Positions 1 through 6,825 of a DNA stretch of 6,825 bases are shown in pieces. The position numbers and the translations under genes were made by a program. The stretch lies in NCBI GenBank assembly GCA_027083915.1, contig JALWML010000139.1, forward strand, positions 1-6,825, written 5' to 3'. This stretch comes from Lysobacterales bacterium (GTDB lineage Bacteria > Pseudomonadota > Gammaproteobacteria > Xanthomonadales > Marinicellaceae). The notes beneath the pieces are model-generated. The model was given only the letters and a program-made list of their open reading frames with translations. It searched no databases and was not told the origin of the DNA. Every line of letters begins with the position of its first letter. Position 1 is the stretch's first letter.

Positions 1-2810
1 CGTATAAACTTCTCGGTTGGTGCATAGTTACCAGATTTTTTAGCGCTTTTTAAATATTCATCAATATCACTGAGATGTCCTTCAACTTCTTGTTGTAATA
101 TTTCAACAAAAACAGGATCTACAGACAAATCAGACTCTTCTAATAAATCATCGCCCAAATCTAATAAGTCGTCCTCAAAATCCAGCAAATCTTCATCACT
201 TTGCTTATCACCAGAAATATCACTTTGCTCGTCTGACTCCGAAACTAAAGACTCTTGTGGTTTTTCAACTTCTAAATTTTGAGTATCAGTATCGTTAGAT
301 GCAGTATCTTCTAGCAATGCTTTCTTTGTAGTGTCCTTTTCGGCCTTGTTGATCACTATTTCTGAAACAGTATCTCCTGCTAAAACGGCTTCGGCAGCAT
401 TTAAAATTGCATAATACCCAGCAGGAACTTCAGATTCATGTTTTAATGCTTCAAATAATTCTGGCAAGATATTTTTTGATGCATCCATAACCAATAAATA
501 GGATGATGAAACATCTTTTGTTTTGTTTAACACCTGATTAGTCATGTCTTCAATTTTCCAACTGAAATCACCTATAGCCATTGCACCAACTAACCGGCCA
601 CTTCCTTTTAACGTATGATAGATTCGACGAATTTCTCCTAATAATTCAAATTGCTCTTCCGGATTGTTTTTCCATTTTGGGTATATTTCATTAAGGTGTT
701 CAACCTCTTCTTCAAACTCTTCTAAAAAGACTTCTTTAATATCACTATCGGTATCTTCACTAAAGGCTACTACTAATCGTTCAATATTTTCAGAAACTCC
801 AAGTTCACTTGCAATTTTGTTTTCCAAAGACTCATCAAAATCCATCTCATCAATTTCATCAAGTTCTGAATTTAACTCTTCTTCTGATATTACATCTAGC
901 TCATCAGCATTCAGTTGCTTTTGTAAACCATCTTCTTGCAAAATATCATCAGCACTATCAACTTCTTGCTCTTCATAGTCTTTAGATTCTTCAGAGAATT
1001 CCTCTGTTGTTTCAACTTCATCAGCCAATTGACCTATATCCTCTAAGCTAATATCATCTGATTTTACTTCTTCAATAGTGGCTTCTTCTGTAGTATCAAC
1101 TTCAGTATTTTCCTCCTTGTCAGCCTCAAACAACTTCTTAATATTAGATTGAGCTAATTCTAAAATACTGTTCTCACCCTTGGTACCAGCACTTAAATAT
1201 TCTAAGTAATATTCTAAACTGGCAATGGCCTCTGCTAAAGCATCTAATTTTTCCACATTCGGAACATAATTTTTCTTTAGCATATGATTCGAAGTGTAGT
1301 CTTCTATTCTTGCAATTTCATCAGAAACCTCACTAAAGCCAGACATCTTCAGGGCACCACTAATCTGCTTAAGTAATTTTGGAGAGGATTCTAAGTGTTC
1401 TTGATTCCATGATGATTCAATGTATTGAATAAAATTCTGTTTAACTTTTTGCAAAGAGTTTATAGATTCTTGAGCTAATACATCTTTAATTTTACGAATT
1501 TCAGACGAAGCTATATTGGACTCAGATTCAGTATCATCTTCTCCAATTTCACCAAGCGACAAAATATTTTCATCTAAAGCCAAATTAACAAAGAGTACTG
1601 TTTCTGCTATTTTCATTAAAGAATCTTTGGAAACAGTTTCTGATTCAGTTATTTCTTTTTCAACTTCTTCAACAACACTTTTTATGCGTGAACGTGCAAC
1701 TCCTACTCCTATAATTCCCAATGTGTCAGAAATTTTATTTAATGAATCTAAGATAAGATTCATATCAGAAGTCTCAGCATTTTCATTTCTATTATAGAGA
1801 TCTAAGTTTTCTTGTACCGTCATTAAATCTTCTTTGATAACAGTAGTTACTGATTCTAAAAGCTCTTTATTTTTACCTGACAAGCTCGTTTTTGCATGTT
1901 CAATTTCTGTTTCATCAGATATAAAGTCAGATAAATTAAAGAATGTTTGAATTTCCTTAATTCTTCTGTCTTTACTTTGAGCCAATGCAACATAGTACAA
2001 AAGATTTTTGGTTATTTTTTTATAAGGTCTTTCTGTCAAGTTTTTATCAGGCGATACAATCATGCGAATTGCTTGATCTAGTCGAGCAGCTAATTGCTTG
2101 ACTGTCACAGACCTTTCCAAGCTACCATTAATAAGAGCTTCGAACAAGCCTCCTGCTACCCAAAACATTTGCTTCTCATCTTTTTCAAGTACAACAGTTT
2201 TAAGTTTATCGAGAATGGTTTGAATTTTCTTTAAATTTTCATCTACATCTTTACCTTTCAACCAGTTCAATAAACTAACTTGATAGACACTCCTTATTTT
2301 ATTGACAACCTGAGTTAATTGATTTTCACTTAAAACAAAGCTCGCATTATAATTAGATTCAGGTATACCTAAACTCAGGTTCGGATTAAATAAAGCGCTC
2401 TCTGAAAGTAATTGGTCACCTTTAACTGTCCTCAAATCATTTACCAATGGTAGCAACACCATTGGAATATCTTTATGACCCAACTGAATTCTTTCTAAAT
2501 AGTCTGGAAGTAGTAAAATTCCGCGAGTTAACACTTCAAAAGCATCTTTTTCCGAATCCACTTCTTTATCAAGAATTTTGGTGGCAACTTGCTCCATCTC
2601 TTCAGCAACCATAGCTGCTCCATAGAGTTCCACCATTTTAAGAGTGCCTTGTACTTGATGTAGATAGGTAGCACAAAACTGTAATTGATTTTCATCTTCT
2701 GGATTCTCTACATAGGCTTCAATAGCTGATTGCGCCCTACTTAAGGTTTCATCAAGCTCTTTTTTTACCCAAATTAATGTTGAGAAATCTATTTGTTCTA
2801 TTTCACTCAT
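1..2810 (-). CDS. chpA: ChpA, hybrid CheA-type histidine kinase of the Pil-Chp system, N-terminal part (3' end outside window)
   Basis: Partial gene: the frame is open from the ATG at 2808-2810 to base 1, giving 936 whole codons with no stop. Family knowledge: ChpA is the very large cytoplasmic kinase of the pilus chemosensory system, with a FimL-like N-terminus, several HPt domains, then ATPase, CheW and receiver domains. Seen here: an all-helical N-terminus with an HPt-like motif HQVQGTLKMVE at 51-61; a second HPt-like motif KQISGALKM at 481-489, where lysine stands in the phospho-histidine position; an acidic linker at about 562-665; a canonical HPt domain at about 690-815 with HTLKGSGR at 732-739 (His732 the predicted phosphorylation site); a second acidic linker at about 824-896; and the start of another HPt-like helix from Asp898 (DPVFVEILQQEVEGHL). 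The start is supported by the fit of the first 60 residues to ChpA N-termini. It lies 8 bases after the pilK stop with only a weak Shine-Dalgarno (GGAT, about 14 bases upstream), so translational coupling to pilK is likely. The kinase core is not visible; the identity rests on the N-terminal motifs and gene order. Confidence 0.93.
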   Translation of the reverse strand, partial: MSEIEQIDFSTLIWVKKELDETLSRAQSAIEAYVENPEDENQLQFCATYLHQVQGTLKMVELYGAAMVAEEMEQVATKILDKEVDSEKDAFEVLTRGILLLPDYLERIQLGHKDIPMVLLPLVNDLRTVKGDQLLSESALFNPNLSLGIPESNYNASFVLSENQLTQVVNKIRSVYQVSLLNWLKGKDVDENLKKIQTILDKLKTVVLEKDEKQMFWVAGGLFEALINGSLERSVTVKQLAARLDQAIRMIVSPDKNLTERPYKKITKNLLYYVALAQSKDRRIKEIQTFFNLSDFISDETEIEHAKTSLSGKNKELLESVTTVIKEDLMTVQENLDLYNRNENAETSDMNLILDSLNKISDTLGIIGVGVARSRIKSVVEEVEKEITESETVSKDSLMKIAETVLFVNLALDENILSLGEIGEDDTESESNIASSEIRKIKDVLAQESINSLQKVKQNFIQYIESSWNQEHLESSPKLLKQISGALKMSGFSEVSDEIARIEDYTSNHMLKKNYVPNVEKLDALAEAIASLEYYLEYLSAGTKGENSILELAQSNIKKLFEADKEENTEVDTTEEATIEEVKSDDISLEDIGQLADEVETTEEFSEESKDYEEQEVDSADDILQEDGLQKQLNADELDVISEEELNSELDEIDEMDFDESLENKIASELGVSENIERLVVAFSEDTDSDIKEVFLEEFEEEVEHLNEIYPKWKNNPEEQFELLGEIRRIYHTLKGSGRLVGAMAIGDFSWKIEDMTNQVLNKTKDVSSSYLLVMDASKNILPELFEALKHESEVPAGYYAILNAAEAVLAGDTVSEIVINKAEKDTTKKALLEDTASNDTDTQNLEVEKPQESLVSESDEQSDISGDKQSDEDLLDFEDDLLDLGDDLLEESDLSVDPVFVEILQQEVEGHLSDIDEYLKSAKKSGNYAPTEKFI
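132..194 (-). repeat. Three tandem 21-base units encoding an acidic heptad repeat in ChpA
   Basis: ChpA residues 873-893 read as three consecutive seven-residue units: EDLLDFE, DDLLDLG and DDLLEES. At DNA level they occupy 174-194, 153-173 and 132-152. The shared core is (E/D)DLL followed by an acidic or small ending. The units sit in the acidic linker immediately before the next HPt-like domain, which begins near residue 898. The DNA copies have diverged, so the conservation is at protein level. Confidence 0.7.
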
Positions 2811-2818
2811 ACTTTTAT

Positions 2819-3676
2819 CTAATCCAATTTATATGCTAAAGTTCTCTTATATGTTATTCGTGTCATGCCTTGGCTCTTCCAACTCCCTATATCAGTTGGG
2901 TTCAAAACAAGCAATCCCCCTTTTTTCAAAAACCTTTTCAACCCTTCTAAAATTTTTATTTTCTTTCCTTTTGAAAAATAAATTAAAACATTATGACAGA
3001 ATATAATATCAAACTTAATTGTTGGCATTTTCTCAATCTTTAATAGGTTAAATACCCCAAAAGCTACTCTGTTTTTTATAGTCTCATCAATTGTAAAAAT
3101 ATTTGAATTTACACTCGTCAAATATTTTCTATAATTTAAATCTATTTCTTTTACTTTTTCTTTACTGTAAAAACAATTTTCAGCCTGAATCAGTGCAGGT
3201 TTACTAACATCTGTTGCTGTAATACCATAATAAATACTATCTTTTTTTGCCTTACTTTTTAATTCATGAAGCATCATCGCCAATGAATAAGGCTCTTCCC
3301 CCGTAGAACAACTAACACTCCAAACTTTATAATGAAACTTATTTTTACTCTTCAAAATATTGTTAAAATCTTCCTCGACCAGTTTATATGAAGGCCCGTG
3401 CCTAAAAAAACTCGTCTCATGAACTGTTAACCTATCCAACAATTCACTCCATTCTAGATTTCCAGTAATGCCATTTTTTATCATTTGCCAGTATTCTGAA
3501 AATGATGAGATTCCAAGTTCTCGCATTCTAGACCAAATTTTTGTTTGCAAAAAAAGCTCTCTTTCTTTTGGAATTGTTATTCCTACTCTTTTTTCTAACA
3601 ATTGCGACCATTCTTCATAATCGAACAATTTAAAATCGGGTAAAAAAATCAACCCTTCATTTGAATAATTTTTCAC
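2819..3676 (-). CDS. pilK: PilK, CheR-type chemoreceptor glutamate methyltransferase
   Basis: A 285-residue CheR-family enzyme, predicted to transfer methyl groups from S-adenosylmethionine to glutamates of the PilJ receptor for adaptation. Seen: an N-terminal helical part (about 15-85); TVHETSFFR at 84-92, matching the CheR segment that contacts SAM; the SAM-binding motif VWSVSCSTGEEPYS at 118-131; the acidic loop TATDVS at 153-158; and FCHNVLIYF at 226-234. Most CheR proteins have Arg where this one has His228; the adjacent Asn229 is kept. The C-terminal GGLLVLNPTD (253-262) replaces the GHSE-like end usual in CheR. The start is GTG at 3674-3676, 5 bases after the pilJ stop. No in-frame alternative exists upstream before a stop and no strong Shine-Dalgarno is visible, so coupling to pilJ is likely. 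The gene looks more AT-rich and lysine-rich than pilJ (60-base blocks counted by hand: 13-37% G+C). The symbol is assigned from position between pilJ and chpA plus the motifs. Confidence 0.9.
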   Translation of the reverse strand: MKNYSNEGLIFLPDFKLFDYEEWSQLLEKRVGITIPKERELFLQTKIWSRMRELGISSFSEYWQMIKNGITGNLEWSELLDRLTVHETSFFRHGPSYKLVEEDFNNILKSKNKFHYKVWSVSCSTGEEPYSLAMMLHELKSKAKKDSIYYGITATDVSKPALIQAENCFYSKEKVKEIDLNYRKYLTSVNSNIFTIDETIKNRVAFGVFNLLKIEKMPTIKFDIIFCHNVLIYFSKGKKIKILEGLKRFLKKGGLLVLNPTDIGSWKSQGMTRITYKRTLAYKLD

Positions 3677-3681
3677 TTTAC

Positions 3682-5700
3682 TTAATTGAACTCATCTGTT
3701 GGCAACTTGAAATCTTGTACAGATAAGCGTAATTCATTAGCCAGTTCCACTAAGTTACCAATAGATTCAGCAGTTTGCTGTGTACCAACAGAAGTTTGGG
3801 TTGTAATCTCTTGAATCACGTTCATGGTTCCTGATATATTAGTTGCAGCTACAGACTGTTGCTTCGCTGATTCTGATATATTTTGAATCAACTCAGCCAA
3901 GTCATTTGATACAGCTTCAATCTCGGTCAATGCATCGCCCGCATTTTCCGCACGTTTTGCACCATCTACCACTTCTGCAGTGGTTTGTTCCATTGAAGAT
4001 ACCGCTTCATTAGTATCTGATTGAATAGTTTGAACCAATGTTTCGATTTGTTTTGTTGCATTTGATGCACGTTCTGCCAGTGATTGTACTTCATCGGCTA
4101 CCACTGCAAAACCACGTCCGGCTTCACCAGCTGATGCCGCTTGAATCGCTGCATTAAGTGCTAGAATATTTGTTTGTTCTGAAATATCATTAATCAATTC
4201 AACTATATTTCCAATTTCTTGCGAGCTTTCACCCAACCGTTTAATACGTTTAGAAGTTTCTTGAATCTGATTACGAATATTATCCATACCTTCAATAGTT
4301 TGACGTACAATTTCAGCACCATTATGTGCAATAAGTACTGAACGTTGCGCCACATCAGCTGACTCTAACGAGTTAATTGAAACCTCATCAATTGATACGG
4401 CAATTTCATTAATTGCAGCTGAAGCATTTGTAATTTGGTGTGCTTGATGTTCCGATGCCTCAGCAAGGTGTAACGCTGTTGCTTGCGCTTCCTGCGCCGC
4501 TGATGCCACTCCAACTGACGCATCATTAATTGTTTTTACCAAGCTTCTTAAAGCTTCAACAGCAAAGTTAACCGAATCAGCAATTGCGCCCGTAATATCT
4601 TCACTCACTGTTGCATTTACTGTTAAATCACCATCGGCTAACGAGCCCATTTCATCAAGTAATCTTAAAATCGCCAATTGGTTTCTTTCATTCAAATCTT
4701 GTGCTTCTGCAGCTCGCTTTCTGTCACTCTTTGTTAATGAGAACAAAATAAATATCAACCATAATAACGCTAAGGCTCCTAGAATGTATTGAGCATTAAT
4801 TGAAGGCAAAGTAGTTTTAACTTCCTTCAAACGCGTTGATAACTCCTTGGTTTGTTCCACAAACAAAGGTGTATCGAACACAATATCATCTGTTGCCGTT
4901 TGAGCTTCAAACAAATCTTGCGCCTTCATTACCTCATTGACATCAGCTTGTAAGTCATTAAAAACATTATAAACAGAACCCAGTGCTTCAATTACACTTT
5001 TATTAGCTACAGCTTTTATATTACCGTCACCATTAAACATTCCATTTAACACCTTTGAAAACCGATTGGTATCATCTTTTAACGCTTCTGACTCCTGAAC
5101 AGCATTCATCCCACCTTTTAACACTTCACCCATACGTCTTAACATTCTATCAGCTAAAACTTGTTGCTGACCCGCGAGTCGAATCAATTCTCTAGGTCCA
5201 TTTATCTTAACGAGCAACTTAACAACTTTATCATTTTTTGTCTGTAATAAAGGAATTTGAGAAGCAAACTTATTGTAAATTGAAGACATATCTTTAATTA
5301 AATCTTGCTTATCCAAAATTTTCCCAACATTAGCATCCATTGCCTTCCAAGTGGTCTGCACAACATCTAATGAATCTTTTACTTCAACAGGAACTGCTGG
5401 ATACTCTGAGTTACCATTAGCTAATAAATCAATTTTTTTAGAAATATAATCTCGTGTAAACTTAAGCTTTTTAAATGAGTCTTCATCACCAGATGCAGAT
5501 GAAATAGCATGTTGAGCCAATTGTTGGGCTTTAATCTGAATATCATCAGCCGTTTGTACATGAAGTACTTTATTTGATTCTACTGTACTTAAGGCAATGG
5601 AGTTAACGACGAACCCAATAATAAGTAACAACAAGATAAAAACTTGCCATGTTGGCAGAGTTCTAGCTTGCCCCCCTAAATCGTTTGATGTAACACTCAT
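3682..5700 (-). CDS. pilJ: PilJ, methyl-accepting chemoreceptor of the Pil-Chp system
   Basis: A 672-residue inner-membrane receptor. Seen: a short cytoplasmic N-terminus; transmembrane segment 1 at about 19-37; a periplasmic helical region at 38-304; transmembrane segment 2 at about 305-322; a HAMP-like linker at about 323-395; and a long coiled-coil signalling domain to the C-terminus. The hairpin tip runs from about 508 to 544 (EQTNILALNAAIQAASAGEA, then GRGFAVVADEVQSLAERA) and is the part that contacts CheA and CheW proteins. AIQAASAGEAGRGF is close to the PilJ version of this motif. The periplasmic region appears to be two related modules (about 50-165 and 170-280). The second carries RLAGQQQVLADRMLRR (174-189), resembling the RQRML signature of PilJ-type sensor domains. 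The C-terminus (QDFKLPTDEFN) has no NWETF-like methyltransferase tether. The start is ATG with AAGAGAG at 5709-5715. In Pseudomonas, PilJ is reported to respond to pilus or pilin signals; the ligand here cannot be read from sequence. Confidence 0.95.
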   Translation of the reverse strand: MSVTSNDLGGQARTLPTWQVFILLLLIIGFVVNSIALSTVESNKVLHVQTADDIQIKAQQLAQHAISSASGDEDSFKKLKFTRDYISKKIDLLANGNSEYPAVPVEVKDSLDVVQTTWKAMDANVGKILDKQDLIKDMSSIYNKFASQIPLLQTKNDKVVKLLVKINGPRELIRLAGQQQVLADRMLRRMGEVLKGGMNAVQESEALKDDTNRFSKVLNGMFNGDGNIKAVANKSVIEALGSVYNVFNDLQADVNEVMKAQDLFEAQTATDDIVFDTPLFVEQTKELSTRLKEVKTTLPSINAQYILGALALLWLIFILFSLTKSDRKRAAEAQDLNERNQLAILRLLDEMGSLADGDLTVNATVSEDITGAIADSVNFAVEALRSLVKTINDASVGVASAAQEAQATALHLAEASEHQAHQITNASAAINEIAVSIDEVSINSLESADVAQRSVLIAHNGAEIVRQTIEGMDNIRNQIQETSKRIKRLGESSQEIGNIVELINDISEQTNILALNAAIQAASAGEAGRGFAVVADEVQSLAERASNATKQIETLVQTIQSDTNEAVSSMEQTTAEVVDGAKRAENAGDALTEIEAVSNDLAELIQNISESAKQQSVAATNISGTMNVIQEITTQTSVGTQQTAESIGNLVELANELRLSVQDFKLPTDEFN

Positions 5701-5708
5701 ATTTTATA

Positions 5709-5715
5709 CTCTCTT
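5709..5715 (-). promoter_or_regulatory. Ribosome binding site of pilJ
   Basis: AAGAGAG on the minus strand lies 8 bases before the pilJ ATG, inside the 19-base gap after the pilI stop. It supports the chosen start. Confidence 0.6.
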
Positions 5716-5719
5716 GTTG

Positions 5720-6256
5720 TTATACTGCAGCAGCATTTTGAAATTGTGGATCATTGATAAGCTTTTCGTCTTCCAGTACGTTCCAAACAACACCATCTTC
5801 TTCAAAAGCCAACTCAGAATATTTCAATTCATTTTCTTTTTTACTTTTCTTAACTTTCTGTTTATTCTCAAAGTGTTTTTGTCCAAAAACCTCATCTACC
5901 ACTAAGCCGACTTGACCAACAATTTGCTGAATAACCACCATACGAGTATGTGCAGTAATTTTAATTGGTTGACCAGATAAATAAGACTTAAAATCAATTA
6001 TTGGCAATAAATTTCCACGAATATTTCCCAATCCCAATACCCACTTCGAAATACCAGGAATTTTTGTCGTTTCAGATAAAATTAAAACTTCGACAATCTT
6101 TTCAATGGCAATAGCATAATACGTATCACCTACTTTAAAACCCACGCCTGACCACCTATCTTTTACTTCTTCAGTTAGTACCTTAACTTTATGTTTCAAG
6201 CTTAACCTTTCATACTCTGCAAGTAATTCAAATGGTTTAACATTATTTTTTGACAT
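5720..6256 (-). CDS. pilI: PilI, CheW-type coupling protein of the Pil-Chp system
   Basis: A 178-residue cytoplasmic CheW-like adaptor, predicted to link the PilJ tip to the ChpA kinase; 178 residues matches my recollection of Pseudomonas PilI. Seen: an N-terminal extension (1-34, including FELLAEYE) of the kind PilI carries ahead of its CheW fold; the fold itself from about 35 to 165, with WSGVGFKVGDTYYAIAIEKI (35-54), IPGISKWVLGLGNIRGNLLP (66-85, containing the GNIRG core) and RMVVIQQIVGQVGLVVDEVF (105-124, ending in the conserved VDEVFG); and a short tail DPQFQNAAAV. A lysine-rich stretch (NKQKVKKSKKENELK, 131-145) lies after the last strong CheW motif. The start is ATG, 5 bases after the pilG stop, with AAGGG at 6265-6269 as Shine-Dalgarno. 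In Pseudomonas pilH comes directly before pilI; here pilG does. Confidence 0.93.
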   Translation of the reverse strand: MSKNNVKPFELLAEYERLSLKHKVKVLTEEVKDRWSGVGFKVGDTYYAIAIEKIVEVLILSETTKIPGISKWVLGLGNIRGNLLPIIDFKSYLSGQPIKITAHTRMVVIQQIVGQVGLVVDEVFGQKHFENKQKVKKSKKENELKYSELAFEEDGVVWNVLEDEKLINDPQFQNAAAV

Positions 6257-6261
6257 GGATA

Positions 6262-6660
6262 TTACCCTTTATTATTTGATTTTATTGCATCAAGCAACTC
6301 TTCTTTTGTAAACGGCTTGGTCAGATAGAGTTCAGCACCGACAACCTTTCCCTTTGCCTTATCAAACAGACCATCTTTAGACGATAACATGATTACTGGG
6401 GTTGATTTAAACTCTTTGTTCATTTTAATTAATGCACACGTTTTATAACCATCTAAGCGTGGCATCATGATATCCACAAAGATTACATCGGGATGCAAAT
6501 CTGAAATTAATGAAAGAGCATCGTAACCATTTTCCACCGACACAACATCGCAACCTTCCTTTTTTAATAATGTTTCTGCAGTTCTCCTAATGGTTTTAGA
6601 ATCATCAATAACCATTACCTTCAAACCTGAAAAATCTAACTCTTTACTATTATCACTCAC
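6262..6660 (-). CDS. pilG: PilG, CheY-like single-domain response regulator
   Basis: A 132-residue receiver domain with no output domain. Seen: the acidic pair Asp19-Asp20 (VMVIDDSKTIRRTAETLLKK, 15-34); phospho-acceptor Asp63 in FVDIMMPRLDGY (61-72); switch Ser93 in VIMLSSKDGLFDKAKG (89-104); Tyr112; and invariant Lys115 in YLTKPF (112-117). DDSKTIRRTAETLLKK, IMMPRLDGY and LSSKDGLFDKAKG are near-identical to PilG as I know it from Pseudomonas, which favours PilG over PilH. In Pseudomonas PilG is phosphorylated by ChpA and promotes pilus extension and cAMP-linked surface signalling; that role here is inference. The start is GTG at 6658-6660. The frame upstream meets a stop 15 bases earlier with no other start, and AAGAG lies 7 bases before the GTG. 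It is the first gene of the visible operon. Confidence 0.94.
   Translation of the reverse strand: MSDNSKELDFSGLKVMVIDDSKTIRRTAETLLKKEGCDVVSVENGYDALSLISDLHPDVIFVDIMMPRLDGYKTCALIKMNKEFKSTPVIMLSSKDGLFDKAKGKVVGAELYLTKPFTKEELLDAIKSNNKG
6265..6269 (-). promoter_or_regulatory. Ribosome binding site of pilI, inside the end of pilG
   Basis: The minus strand reads AAAGGG TAA TATCC ATG. The AAGGG serves as Shine-Dalgarno for pilI with an 8-base spacer, and the same bases form the last two sense codons (Lys-Gly) of pilG. This suggests translation of the two genes is linked. Confidence 0.65.
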
Positions 6661-6667
6661 TGTTACA

Positions 6668-6672
6668 CTCTT
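6668..6672 (-). promoter_or_regulatory. Ribosome binding site deciding the GTG start of pilG
   Basis: AAGAG on the minus strand lies 7 bases upstream of the GTG at 6658-6660. No ATG is available in frame before the upstream stop, so this site supports GTG as the real start. Confidence 0.5.
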
Positions 6673-6739
6673 ATTCTACTTAATTATTATTTATTTAGGA
6701 AAGATTAAAATATCAGCTAAACCACCTCATTTTCGCAAT

Positions 6740-6764
6740 TATCCTTTACTTTGCACTAAGGATA
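6740..6764. repeat. Inverted repeat upstream of pilG, possible operator
   Basis: TATCCTT (6740-6746) and AAGGATA (6758-6764) are perfect 7-base inverted arms around an 11-base centre. The repeat is about 80-105 bases upstream of the pilG start and overlaps the -10-like GATAAT at 6738-6743. No T-run follows on either strand, so it does not look like an intrinsic terminator. A protein binding site is possible but unproven. Confidence 0.45.
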
Positions 6765-6825
6765 CTTGAAATGGTTTTAATTTTCATTATTTTTTATCAA
6801 TTTATTCTTAAATTAATTTATCAAC

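Larger units (their letters stand above)
6661..6825. other. AT-rich upstream region of the operon, no gene seen
   Basis: No convincing coding sequence is visible on either strand. The region is strongly AT-rich, especially 6680-6710 and 6770-6825, and is the expected place for the operon promoter. Several -10-like hexamers occur on the minus strand (GATAAT at 6738-6743, TAGAAT at 6673-6678), but none has a good -35 element at 16-18 bases, so I do not assign a promoter. It contains the inverted repeat at 6740-6764. The gene to the right is outside the window. Confidence 0.5.

Noticed and set aside
664..978. Plus-strand open frame of about 104 residues, extremely serine-rich
   Set aside because: It lies opposite the Asp/Glu-rich coding sequence of chpA. 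The serine bias is the expected antisense reading of acidic codons, and there is no ribosome binding site or recognisable domain.
1516..1797. Plus-strand open frame of about 93 residues
   Set aside because: Antisense to chpA, serine-rich and without family motifs; the minus-strand frame is clearly the real gene.
5597..5905. Plus-strand open frame of about 102 residues with hydrophobic, phenylalanine-rich sequence
   Set aside because: It spans the pilI-pilJ junction in antisense. Both minus-strand genes are well supported, and the hydrophobicity arises from reading AT-rich DNA in reverse.
6673..6743. Sigma-70-like -10 hexamers GATAAT (6738-6743) and TAGAAT (6673-6678) on the minus strand
   Set aside because: Neither has a credible -35 box at the right spacing, and TAGAAT is so close to the start codon that the transcript would begin at or within the ribosome binding site.
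6740..6764. The inverted repeat as an intrinsic terminator for a gene to the right
   Set aside because: The stem is short, the loop is 11 bases, and no T-run follows on either strand.
6793..6824. Direct repeat TTTATCAA at 6793-6800 and 6817-6824
   Set aside because: Only 8 bases in very AT-rich DNA, so chance is a sufficient explanation.

Overview
The window holds most of a Pil-Chp chemosensory operon, the chemotaxis-like system that controls type IV pili, twitching motility and surface responses in many gammaproteobacteria. All five genes lie on the minus strand, so transcription runs from the right end to the left. The sequence is AT-rich (roughly one third G+C by eye). The proteins resemble the Pseudomonas PilG/PilI/PilJ/PilK/ChpA set closely in length, motifs and order. 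I infer a low-GC gammaproteobacterium but cannot name a genus.

Layout in transcription order: about 165 bases of AT-rich upstream sequence (6661-6825) with a 7-bp inverted repeat; pilG, a CheY-like receiver (6262-6660, GTG start); pilI, a CheW-type coupling protein (5720-6256); pilJ, a membrane methyl-accepting chemoreceptor (3682-5700); pilK, a CheR-type methyltransferase (2819-3676, GTG start); and the first 936 codons of chpA, the large hybrid CheA-type kinase (2810 down to base 1, continuing out of the window). The gaps between genes are 5, 19, 5 and 8 bases, so this is a single tightly packed operon. There is no stretch of 300 bases without a gene.

Expected circuit, from knowledge of the Pseudomonas system: PilJ senses a periplasmic or pilus-linked signal. 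PilI couples it to ChpA. ChpA autophosphorylates and passes phosphate through its HPt domains to receivers such as PilG. PilK methylates PilJ for adaptation. The visible part of ChpA contains the FimL-like N-terminal region, one canonical HPt domain, two long acidic linkers and the start of another HPt-like domain. Its kinase, CheW-like and receiver domains would lie beyond base 1.

This is a known type of system, not an undescribed one. The main points of interest are the absence of pilH, which in Pseudomonas lies between pilG and pilI; a three-unit heptad repeat in an acidic ChpA linker; divergent motifs and an AT-rich character in pilK; a lysine-rich stretch in PilI; and the inverted repeat upstream of pilG.
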